Shown here: positions 1-9,040 of the stretch, one piece after another
Numbering within the stretch: the first letter of the stretch is position 1
Layout: each line of letters begins with the position of its first letter
DNA from: Paroedura picta
Lineage: Eukaryota > Chordata > Lepidosauria > Squamata > Gekkonidae
DNA length: 64,000 nt
Assembly (NCBI RefSeq): GCF_049243985.1
Contig: NC_135375.1
Coordinates: 22,258,490-22,322,489, forward strand
Direction of reading: 5' to 3'
The notes under the pieces: model-generated
The model's database searches: none
Told to the model about the DNA's origin: nothing
The model's input: the letters and a program-made list of their open reading frames with translations, nothing else
Program-made: the position numbers and the translations under genes

Positions 1-156
1 TGAGCCGATCTACAAAGTCTGCAACTACAAACTTTAGGCTTAGGCAGTTCATACAGTTTCAACCACACCAGAAAACAGCAGCAGGGCAAGCTGCAAGAAG
101 ATTGGAAGTGCATGGCTTACATTTCCCCATCCACATCACACCCCAATGCTTTAAGG

Positions 157-268
157 GAGGAGTGGCCAAACTGTGGCTCTGCACATGTCCATGCCCTACT
201 GGGTTGGCAGGGGCTCATGGTAATTGAAGTCCATGGACGCCTGCAGAGCCACAGTTTGGCCCCCTCTG
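157..268. mobile_element. Foldback hAT-type MITE, degenerate copy
   Basis: Imperfect palindrome: the left arm GGCCAAACTGTGGCTCTGCA is answered by TGCAGAGCCACAGTTTGGCC on the right. Flanks CTTTAAGG (149-156) and CTTTAAGT (269-276) look like an 8-bp target duplication with one mismatch. It belongs to the family best seen at 11831-11972. Confidence 0.6.
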
Positions 269-319
269 CTTTAAGTCTGAAACGAAGGGAAGAGGAGAAG
301 ACGAAAAAGTAAAGGAGCA

Positions 320-1000
320 TGGTGCTGAGCCCTCTGCGACAATGCCCGTGCCCCTACCCAGCTCCCTTAGAGGAGAGCGGCCTCGTCTTCGGACCCAGTC
401 TACCGAAGGGCTTCGCGGGCTGCAGGCCCGTATCAATGGGACTCGGTCGCCGGCCCCTAATCGGCCACGGCGCCTCAGGGATCGGCGAGAAGCGGGCAAT
501 ATGCGGCTCTCCGATCCCGGCTGATTCCAGACAGAGATTTCCTGCAGCCCACCCGATCGAGAAATATCACGCCGCCACGGATGGAGGCGGATGCCACATC
601 GCCCGCTTCCCCACACTCACCATCTTCCCTCAGCCGCCAGGACGAAAGAGAAAAGGCTCCGCCCCCACTTCCGCTATCGCCCCAGCCACGTTTCCGCCGA
701 AAAGGAGTGCGACGGCTAGAGCGGTCCGGCGGCGCCCTACCGGGAAGGAATAAAGCGTGGCACGAGCCTCGGCTGCTGGATGACCAAGCTTTCTGTTTCC
801 ATGGTAGCAAGAAGGCGGCCTGGTCCGGCGGGTGTCGTCACCGAGTTCGAGCAGTCAATGGGCGGGGCGGGTAAATACCCGCTCGTATTTTGAGTGGAAA
901 ATAGAAGGCCACGCCCCTTTCCCTCTCAGCTCCGCCTCTTGTCGCGGGAGCAGTTTTCTATGAGGGTCAATGAGGGGTCGGGCGGCGTCTGTTTGGCCCG
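320..1000. promoter_or_regulatory. CpG-rich promoter region
   Basis: This stretch is much richer in G+C and CpG than the rest of the window, with many CGGC, GCCG and CCGCCC tracts, including a GGGCGGGGCGGG run near 861-871. It looks like an unmethylated CpG-island promoter. On the minus strand it contains the putative RPL37 first exon (621-650), with an ETS/GABP-type ACTTCCG (667-673) just upstream of the likely start, an arrangement common at ribosomal protein promoters. I cannot tell whether a second, + strand transcript also starts here; no + strand coding exon is recognisable. Confidence 0.55.
621..650 (-). CDS. RPL37: Putative RPL37 exon 1 (5' UTR and ATG)
   Basis: On the minus strand a leader starting CTCTTTCGTCC, a TOP-like pyrimidine tract, runs into an ATG (forward CAT at 621-623) followed at once by a consensus donor gtgagt (forward 615-620). 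An exon holding only a TOP leader and the start codon, with an intron right after ATG, is the known layout of RPL37, a 60S ribosomal subunit protein. RPL37 lies upstream of C7 and in divergent orientation in mammals, so position and strand fit. The coding exons would lie left of the window, so the protein itself is not seen. Another housekeeping gene with a TOP leader is possible. Confidence 0.45.
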
Positions 1001-1253
1001 CCTTGAAGACTGTTACTGTTTTTATATTACTAATAAACAATGCAAATATAGAAAACGAGAGCAGTAGCGTGACACGCTGGAGCTGGCATGTCTGCGATGG
1101 CCAATGCAATGCTAAGGAGGCCCTTTTGATTAATGCAAGCGTAAAAGCTTGAATGCCATTTAAAGAGTCATATTCTTATTCCATTATTAACGCTGGGAAG
1201 TCTATACTGGAATATAATGTCATTAGTCTTTCAAGTGACTCAGAGCTGCTTTT

Positions 1254-1610
1254 GTTTGGTGTAGTGGTTAGGAATGGGGACTTCTAATCTGGCATGCCGG
1301 GTTCGATTCTGCACTCCACATGCAGCCTCCTGGGTGACCTTGGCTCCGTATCAGGGCTCTCTCAGCCTCACCCACTTCACAGGCTGTCAGTGGTGGGGAG
1401 AGGAAAGGGAAGGTGACTGTAAGCCGCTTTGAGCCTCCTTCAGGTAGAGAAAAGCGGCATATAAGCACAACTCTTCGTCTTCAGTAATATCAGGGCTCTC
1501 TCAGCCTCCCCTCCCTCACAGGCTGTCAGTGGTGGGGAGAGGAATGGGAAGGTGACTGTAAGCCGCTTTGAGCCTCCTTCAGGTAGAGAAAAGCGGCATG
1601 TAAGAAACAA
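1254..1610 (+). repeat. tRNA-derived SINE with duplicated 3' half
   Basis: The head TTGGTGTAGTGGTTAGGA and the B-box-like GGTTCGATTCT are tRNA-like pol III promoter elements. The body GTAAGCCGCTTTGAGCCTCC and the end GAAAAGCGGCATATAAG recur in at least nine other copies in the window. Here the 3' half (about 1355-1480) is repeated directly after itself (about 1490-1602). Confidence 0.75.
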
Positions 1611-2324
1611 ATCTTTAATTAATTACATTTGTATACTGAGGCTCAGTCTGGTTCATATGGAATAATACATCAAACAGGGGGGTTGTGTCAAATAGAAGTA
1701 CAATGGTGGTAATAATAATAACAGTGATTGACAATTTAATAGGATAACAAACAGGTCCACGGTCCAGTTCAGGTACATGGATTCCTAGAAGGGAGGTTCA
1801 GGGGCCCAGTGGGTGTTGCTGGTTCCAATCGACCTCAACCAATTGCCTTGCAGGGGAGCTCCCTTTGCAGGCCCTGCAGGACTGTTTTAATATCCAAGCT
1901 ATGGTCCATGCAGCTAAACAAAGTTACACAGAACTTAATTTTTTACTGAGAGAAATAAAATGTTGTATTCTACTGCCATTGGCTCTCATGCAAGCCAGTT
2001 TGTGTCTGAGGAAAAACTGAGTGTAAATGTTTTAAATAAATAATGCCAAACACAAAACAATTCAAGGTTTATGCAGACAGCTGCTGCCCAAATAAGGATC
2101 ATTCTGTACTTCCTGAGAGCAAAGAACTATGTTACAACAATAGCCCTCTTTAAATTAATGAGATTGTTTGGTAACAAACATGTTGTTGAGTAGACCCGAT
2201 ACTCATGACCTCTTTCCTTTCTTGTAGTTGGTGTATCCTTATGTTGGGAATTAAGAAAGAAGGAAAATAGTAAAGCACCTTTGAACTGTTATGTGGAAAT
2301 ATCACTAATCTGGAATAGAATATG
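1611..2324. other. Intergenic, nothing recognised
   Basis: AT-rich DNA with no convincing exon or named repeat. A short TAATAATAATAA run lies near 1711-1722. Confidence 0.5.
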
Positions 2325-2332
2325 ATCTAATG

Positions 2333-2698
2333 CAGTGGTCCCCAACCCCTGGTCCGGGGACCGGTGCCGGTCTGTGGATCAGTCGGTACCGGGCCGTGGC
2401 TCCTCCCCGGCTTCTGCCTCGGGAGCTGCCCTGCCACTCTGCCGCCAGCTCACCTTTGGTGCTCTCCTGCGGCTGTCATGGCTGGGGCTCCCCCTCGGCG
2501 TGGCACTGCACAGCTGCTGCTGGCAGCGCCCCCCAGCCGGCAGTGGGAAGTCAGGGGCACCAGTGGAAAAGCAAGCGGAGAAGGGGCTCAGGCGGCAGCG
2601 GCGATGTCCCTTGGCAAAAGACTACCCCCCCCCCCGGGCCTCAGTAAAATTGTCAAGCATTGACCGGTCCCCGGTGATAAAAAGGTTGGAGACCACTG
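2333..2698. mobile_element. Non-autonomous hAT element with 8-bp TSD
   Basis: The 366-bp element begins CAGTGGTCCCCAACC and ends GGTTGGAGACCACTG, imperfect terminal inverted repeats of hAT type. It is flanked by perfect 8-bp target duplications ATCTAATG (2325-2332 and 2699-2706). The interior is GC-rich and has no transposase. Related copies lie at 18976-19185 and 23053-23423. Confidence 0.85.
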
Positions 2699-2712
2699 AT
2701 CTAATGGGCATT

Positions 2713-2909
2713 TACAGTATTTGCTGGCGTATAAGACTACTTTCCCCCCCTGAAAAACATGCCTCCAAGTGGGGGGGGGGGTCGTCCTATATGCCAGTTG
2801 GGATAGACATAGCTGCCCATAGTGGCCCATAGTACTGTAATGTAATGTAATAAGCTCTATATTTTGAGTGGAAATGTTGGGTCGTCTTATATGCCAGCAA
2901 ATACGGTAA
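2713..2909. mobile_element. TIR element abutting the hAT copy
   Basis: Ends TACAGTATTTGCTGGCGTAT and, inverted, ATGCCAGCAAATACGGTA form terminal inverted repeats of about 25 bp. The interior has poly-G/C tracts and a TGTAATGTAATG motif. It is bracketed by 14-bp direct repeats ATCTAATGGGCATT (2699-2712 and 2910-2923). A relative lies at 25511-25735. Superfamily not assigned. Confidence 0.7.
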
Positions 2910-2923
2910 ATCTAATGGGCATT

Positions 2924-4030
2924 CTGTTTCTACTCCCACACGAGACACTTGAAGCTATTACTGATTAAAGTCTTTATAGGCCTTGAGATGTCCAAACTAT
3001 TGTTGTTGGATAATCTTCGCTGAACAAAAGAGAACCAGTGGGATGGAATTTACAGTTCTGAGGAAATGAGAAAGAAAATAAATAGACACAAACCCAGGGA
3101 ATCAGCTCAGAAGGGAATCAACAGCCACTTAAGAAAGAAACAATTTGAATGCTTTGCTAATGGCACTTTTTTTGAATAATACGTTGAAAATTATTGCTTG
3201 CTTTCACTCTTTTAATTCCTCATTTTGTATTCAGACTCAGTATGCTCTATTATTTAAAAAAAGAAAAATGGGAGTCTGGATTGCACAACAAGATTGTGGC
3301 TGGGAAATGCATAACAGAACATTTGTGGGTTTTTAAAAAGACAGATGGAAATGAAAATGCAGTTCAGATTGTTGCAACGTGATTCACTATGGTCTACAGT
3401 AGTCAACACTGATCCCTCCAAGACCAGATTTTCCTAAATTGAAATAGATATATGACCTTATGGATCTTTTTCTAACTCATTGAAATGTCTTGGAATTCAA
3501 TCCTTACAATTAGAAGGAAGCTCATTTGAGAACTCACTTTGCATACTGTAAAACAGAAATTAGATTGAATGATACAATTCAAGAATACTTTTAGGAATTA
3601 TGATTTCCCCTTACTATTGAATACTATTTATCAGCATATTCAAGGTCCACACTTTGTGTGATCTGCTAAACTGAACATGGACTGAACATAAACTGAACCA
3701 CCAGCCATGTCTGGAGGCCCATTAACACTTGATAAACATCCCATTTTTGTTGCCTATTTGGAAATGAAAAACATTATTTTGTCATGTCGAAGGCCAGAAT
3801 ATATGGCAGGTGGAGTCTAGATTAGTGCAATGGGGTTTCCAGCCACCAGATGGAGCTTGAAGATCTGGAATGACAACTGGTTTCCAAATATCAGTTCCCT
3901 GGGGAGAACATGGCTGCCTTGGAGCGTACATTCTATGTCATTATTTCCTGCTGCGATCTCTTCCTTCCCCAGATCTGTCCTTCCCTGGCCTCCAGTGCAA
4001 ATCACCAGGAATTTGCCAGCCTGGAGTTGT
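2924..4030. other. Intergenic, mostly unassigned
   Basis: No exon recognised. About 3820-4030 (GGTTTCCAGCCACCAGATGG onward) resembles an unnamed interspersed repeat also seen near 43020-43222, 45850-46060, 53063-53280 and 62280-62390. Confidence 0.4.
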
Positions 4031-4035
4031 CAACC

Positions 4036-4090
4036 TTAGAATCATAGAGTTGGATGGGACCTCCAGATCCCTTTATTGGTAGGTCAAACT
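4036..4090 (-). repeat. CR1 3'-end fragment
   Basis: AGAATCATAGAGTTGGATGG is the reverse complement of the CR1 LINE terminus (CCAACTCTATGATTCT). The copy is heavily 5'-truncated. Confidence 0.7.
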
Positions 4091-4133
4091 ATACAGGTCA
4101 AACTATCTCTCTTAATTATTTCTTTTCACAACT

Positions 4134-4925
4134 GGGAAAGTGTCTGCCATTAATTACTACCCTTAAAATGTTTATATCTCCCAAGATTTTGTGAACTACA
4201 GCTGAACTCAAAAGGACCGATTAGTTTCTTTTGGCAAAGCATTATCATACTGCATAATTTGGATATTATGACGCAGCCTATTAATTTGCCACTAATTTAC
4301 ATTTTCTTTATATCTGTACTCTTATGATCCTCGTTCCATTGTCTGAGGAAGAGTACATGCACTCGAAAGCTCATGTCTTGAATCAATCTTCGCTGGTTTT
4401 AACGATGCTATTAGAATCAAATGTTGTTAGGCAGGTCTAATGTACTTACAGATTCAAATGGGTAGCTGTGTTAGTTTAATTCCCTGGTTTTGGGCTGAGA
4501 TAATTGCCAGCAATTCTCTTTCACACTTGTATGGTGAGAGATGGGCTAACAACAAATGGTGGGGTGGGAGCCTTTGATCACTGACATAGACAGTTTTATT
4601 TCTCCTATGTTTTTGTGAACTGCAGCTGAATTCCAACTGGATTGATTGGCTAATTGCAAAGAATTATCATATGGCTGTATTTGGATGTGTGACACAGTTT
4701 ACTAATTTAACATACAGGTAATTAATTTGTGCTATATATTCTCAGTGTCATGTAGGGAGTTCTTAATCTGAGGAAGAGTGCTTGCACTCGAAAGCTCACA
4801 CCTTGAATAAATCTGGACTCTGCTTTTAATGTATTTAAAGGTGCTACTGGACTCAAAAGTTCACACCTTGAATAAATCTGGACTCTGCTTTTAATGTATT
4901 TAAAGGTGCTACTGGACTCTGATTT
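4134..4925 (+). repeat. Two copies of an unnamed GAAAGCTCA repeat, one with tandem duplication
   Basis: Each copy has CTGAGGAAGAGTGCTTGCACTCGAAAGCTCA-like sequence (near 4343-4375 and 4770-4800; given here only as a family landmark) preceded by AATTATCATATGGCTG. In the second copy the stretch ACACCTTGAATAAATCTGGA through GGTGCTACTGGACTC is duplicated in tandem (about 4798-4852 and 4863-4918). The inverted pair at 46998-47440 belongs to this family. A Penelope-like retroelement is possible but unproven. Confidence 0.55.
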
Positions 4926-5301
4926 TAATGTATTTTCAATCACGGATTACCACTAGGGGTCAGTGTCTTTTCAAAGTTGTGCTCATGCCTGCCCAATAAT
5001 ATGGTTTTTGAAATTATGTAGACCTCTAATTAATGTGCTTTGAAGGTCAGCAGGGAACATTAAAATTACAACAGGTTACATTAATGATGAAGTAGGGTGC
5101 CTCGCCACTGCCAATATTTTTTTGGAAATATTAACAAAAGCTGCTGTTGCAAGAGAATAAAACATTATCAAGTATTTATAGAAAAGAGCAACAGTCCACC
5201 AGCACCTTAAAGACTAACAAAATTTAGATGTGAAGATGTTTTCTACTGCTACAGACAAATGGCTACCCATCCTGATCTATCAACTTAAAAAGTACGTTTT
5301 G

Positions 5302-5557
5302 AATGAACCAGTCAGTCCTAGAGGAGATCAGCTCTGACTGCTCCTTAGAAGGCCAGATCCTGAAGATGAAATTCAAATACTTTGGCCACCTCATGAGAAG
5401 GAAGGACTCCCTGGAGAAGAGCCTAATGCTGGGAGTCACTGAAGCAGTCGGTGCAAATTTAAATGGACTCCGGGGAATGGTAGAGGACAAGAAGGCCTGG
5501 AGGATCATTGTCCATGGGGTCATGATGCGTTGGACATGACTTCGCACGTAATAACAA
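5302..5557 (+). repeat. Bov-B-type LINE, 3' fragment
   Basis: The translation contains SLEGQILKMKFKYFGHLMRR and VEDKKAWRIIVHGV, the C-terminal end of a Bov-B (RTE clade) reverse transcriptase protein, followed by an ACAACAACAACAA tail. Compared with the longer copy at 57349-57867 it lacks an internal segment (after LMLG). Severely 5'-truncated and dead. Confidence 0.8.
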
Positions 5558-5594
5558 CAACAACAAAATAGCTGTCCCAAAACAGGAGCTACAG

Positions 5595-5945
5595 GAGCCA
5601 GAATCAGCCCCAAAATGGCTGCCACCATTTACTTTCAGTCACACAGTGAAGATCCTTGTGGTGGGATGAATCATAGAGTTGGAAGGGGCTATACAGGTCA
5701 TCTAGTCCAACCCCCTGCTCTACGCAGGATCAGCCCAAAGCAGGATCAACCCAAAGGATGGCAGCTGCTGCCAAAGATTTACAAGACCAATCAAATCTCT
5801 AATGGCCAATCAGAACTCTTGCTGGGCAAAAGACCCACCTGGCTCTATTAACTTTCTCAAAACACTTGGAGGGTACCAGGAAAGGTGCTGTTGGGTGCTA
5901 TGGCATCCATGGGTACCACACTGGGAACCTCTGCCATAGGTTTTC
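5595..5945. repeat. Unnamed repeat interrupted by a CR1 tail
   Basis: GGCAGCTGCTGCCAAAG through GGTACCAGGAAAGGTGCTGT (5759-5890) matches a second copy at about 33560-33880. A CR1 3' end in minus orientation (CATAGAGTTGGAAGGGGCTA, about 5670-5740) sits inside it. Confidence 0.5.
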
Positions 5946-5949
5946 CAAG

Positions 5950-6125
5950 AGAAGAGAACTTAAAAGGAGGTTTGCCATGACCTGCCTCTGCGGAGCAACC
6001 CTGGACTTCTTTGGCAACCTCACATCCAAATACTAACCAGGGCCAACCCTGCTTGGTTTCTGAGAGCTAATGGGATTGGACTAGCCTGAGCCATCCGTCT
6101 CTTAGGGTACAATTGCTACGGGTAA
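5950..6125 (-). repeat. 5S-rRNA-derived SINE
   Basis: Read on the minus strand it contains the 5S rRNA-like series AGCTCTCAGAAACCAAGCAG followed by TTAGTATTTGGATG, matching the internal control region of 5S rRNA (ATCTCGGAAGCTAAGCAGGG and TTAGTACTTGGATGGGAGAC). Body and tail match the other 5S-type copies listed here. Confidence 0.75.
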
Positions 6126-6239
6126 TTTGGCATTATGTATAACATTTCATAGAAATTCAAGGACCACTCTTTCAGTTTATCGAGTACTTCATCTGTTCAT
6201 CAAGAAAAGTTGGGTGGGGTTTTTGTAACTTTTAAACTT

Positions 6240-7040
6240 ATATCATGAAAATGATGGACGGCCGCCTGTCAATGGAGAAGCCGACTCGGCATTTTCCCAT
6301 CTTCACTAGGCAAGGCTTCTAGCGCCCTATCTTTCACCAGATTGCTATGGTCACCTTCAGACTGGACTTCTGCAACTCACTCTGTGCGGATCTATCCTAT
6401 GTTAGGGTCCTCATGAGAACACCTGGGAAGGCCTGGGAACACCTGGGAAGGCCCACATCCAACCTGTGCTGAAGCAGCTGCATTGTTTATCAGTTGGAGC
6501 CCCAGATCTGGTTCAAGGATTCGGTGTTAACCTTCAAGGCCATCTGCGGTCTGGACCACCTATCTCCTTATGCCCCCCAGCAGGGTACTTTATTCTGCCG
6601 GTGCAAATTTGTTGGAGCTCCCTGGCTCAAGGGAGGTTTGTCTGGCCTCGACCAGGGCCAGGACCCTTTCTGTACTGGCCCCAAACTGGTAGAATGACCT
6701 CCTGGGAGAGCTGAGAACCCTGACAGAACTTTCCCAGTTCTGCAGGGCCTGTAAAATGGAGCTCTTCCACCAGGTCCTTGGTTGGGGCCAGGGTAATTAG
6801 ATTTGGGCCCCTTCCTGAATTAACCAGGTCATTGGCTCACCCCTGTTATATCCCCTGAGGCACAGGATCAAAGCCTGTAGAGTTTGTGTGTGTGTGTATG
6901 TGGGGGGTATTTGGTTTTATTTCTTTAAGGGGATTTTATTATGGGCACTATATGCTGTTACTAACCATGAGTCACAGTGTGGGAGTGGTGAGCTACAGAT
7001 CAAATCAATAAATCATAAATAAAATCCATCAGTTGAGAAC
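6240..7040 (+). repeat. CR1/L2-type LINE fragment
   Basis: Contains decayed reverse transcriptase C-terminal sequence (WLKGG...SGLDQGQDPF) and a 3' UTR ending GTGAGCTACAGATCAAATCA-ATAAATAAA. The same family is at 10540-10820 and 50055-50700. 5'-truncated. Confidence 0.65.
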
Positions 7041-7378
7041 CATTTCCTTCATACTGATCTACTGAGTAAAAGACTACCTACATGTTTGATGATTACATGT
7101 ACCCAGAGCCCTCCTGTTCCTGAGCTTTCTAGCTATGGTCTTCACATTTAGATTTGCACTTGTTTTGAATGATGAAAAACAAAATACATACTTCAAAAGG
7201 CCCTTAGTATTACATTGCAATACTAAGGACACTTTCCTGGGAGCCAGCCCTGTTGGGAGAGATGAAGCCCCCGGGGAGGGCGGTATATAAATATAATAAT
7301 AAATAAATAAGCAACAGAGGTTGAAGCACCAGACTGGTTAAAGAATAAAATAGGTTTATTTAGAAGAGAAACAACAAG

Positions 7379-7439
<61 letters not shown>

Positions 7440-8890
7440 TCTAGCTAACTGTTCTGTCTTCATTCTGTCATGGAGTCAAGCAAGGAGGAAGTGTATTCAC
7501 AGGAAACAGAATTCTCCAGTGAGCCAATCCGGACACTGGAGGAGATTATTGTAAAAACATCAGGAAGTTACTCAGCAAACTATGCTAAATATACATCTCC
7601 TCTGCTGCCCCCTGCAGGGTATTCTTCTTATGCCATTAAGTCATGCTCACTACGTATCTTGCATATTCCAACAAGCCCCACCTGAGTTGGATTCTGAATA
7701 GACTTGCTAAGAAGTACCGTGCTAGTCTAGTGCATGGATGTCTGAATCCACCCTGTGTTTAGCCTGGATTCAACGGAAAGCAGATTATACTGAGCTCATA
7801 TGAAAACCTTCTCTATGAAGCCCCTTAGGACGGAACCATTTGAGAAGGAGATAGTAGCCAAACAGAGTCAGCCAGCACATTTCCCAGCAGTTCCTCCCCA
7901 GACACTTTCTATTAGTCCCTAAAATGTGATAAGGGCTTTGGAACTAATTTCATCTAATTAGAAAAGGGCAGATGACATTTGCTAACAGAAACCGGTCCAG
8001 AAGCTCTCGCCAAAAGCTCATTTCACTAGCTCCGAATGTAACAACGGGGCATTCTTTCTTCTATTCAAGTATAATTTGATTCTTGCCATCTGCAGAATAT
8101 GGCAGGAAAGAGTTTGCATCAGGGAGTATGATAGAAAGGGAATAATCATACATTTATGGTAGGTGGTGTATACAAAGGGGTGGGTTAAGTTCTCCATCAG
8201 CAGGAGTCTTCGGATCAAGATCTGAAAAGATTTGAACGTGCCATCAGATTAAATAGGCGTGACATGGCTTTATTCCAAGGGAAAAGGCAACAGAAGAGGA
8301 ACTTTAAAATGCATCCTACAAAAAGAACCAACAAGAAATTACAATGGACTCCTTGCAAGTTTACGTTGCTTGAGGAAAGCAGCATTAATAGTCTCCAGTG
8401 CAGTTAACATCTGTTTTTATCCCATTATAAATATGTCACTTTATTCATATGTGAATACCTGGAGGGCATTCAGTGGTAAGAGACCGACAGACAGACAATG
8501 ACATTGCAGTACAGTGCAGAATTATTCTGTTCTAAGCCCAGTGAGATAAATGGGTTTAGACTGACATAACTATGCATAAAACTACACCGTAAATTGCTGC
8601 CGTTTTGTGGCCTTTGTAACAGTACTCCCCAAAGTGCCACCCCAGTAATTCGACAGCCTCCTGACTGGTGTTAGCTCTGACCCCTGACAGCACACAATTT
8701 GCTCTCATTCTTTGGATAAGTATTTCCTTATTGCTGAATTCCACTCCTTTGCAGAATATGAAGCCAAGCTTTGATTTAGGATCCTGTCTCTCATCTTTTG
8801 AAGATACTGAGAAGTTACAGAAATAGTCTTGTTTGTGTCCCCCGAGGGGATGGGGTGGTCTAATATTCACATTCCTCTGCATTGCTTAAG
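7040..8890. other. Intergenic upstream of C7
   Basis: No exon recognised. 7255-7312 is a LINE-like tail (GGGCGGTATATAAATATAAT then AATAAATAAATAA). The rest, including the proximal C7 upstream region, shows no named repeat apart from the AG microsatellite. Confidence 0.5.
7382..7434. repeat. (AG)n microsatellite
   Basis: An uninterrupted GAGAGA run of about 52 bp, about 1.6 kb upstream of the C7 start codon. Confidence 0.95.
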
Positions 8891-8895
8891 GCCTC

Positions 8896-8906
8896 TTAAT
8901 AAAAAG
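8896..8906 (+). promoter_or_regulatory. C7: C7 TATA-like box
   Basis: TTAATAAAAAG lies about 130 bp before the C7 ATG. A start of transcription about 25-35 bases downstream (near 8928-8938) would give a 5' UTR of about 100 bases, all in exon 1. No CpG richness here, unlike the left edge, in keeping with a tissue-restricted gene. Confidence 0.4.
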
Positions 8907-9034
8907 CAGAACTTCAGGGCAGAGTCAGTTTTGAGACAGACAGACTGACGACGGCTGCTTCTGTCTTCAAGTCCCCAAGGAGGATTGTGTCTTTCACTGC
9001 TAGAAGCGGTCTAGCTGAGCAGCTATTGCTGAAC

Positions 9035-9040
9035 ATGAAG
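9035..9040 (+). CDS. C7: C7 exon 1 (coding part)
   Basis: ATG AAG followed by donor gtaaga. Human C7 also starts MK. The 5' UTR probably begins near 8930. Confidence 0.8.

Noticed and set aside
1254-1330. tRNA gene
   Set aside because: The A- and B-box-like sequence belongs to a SINE head repeated about ten times; no full cloverleaf.
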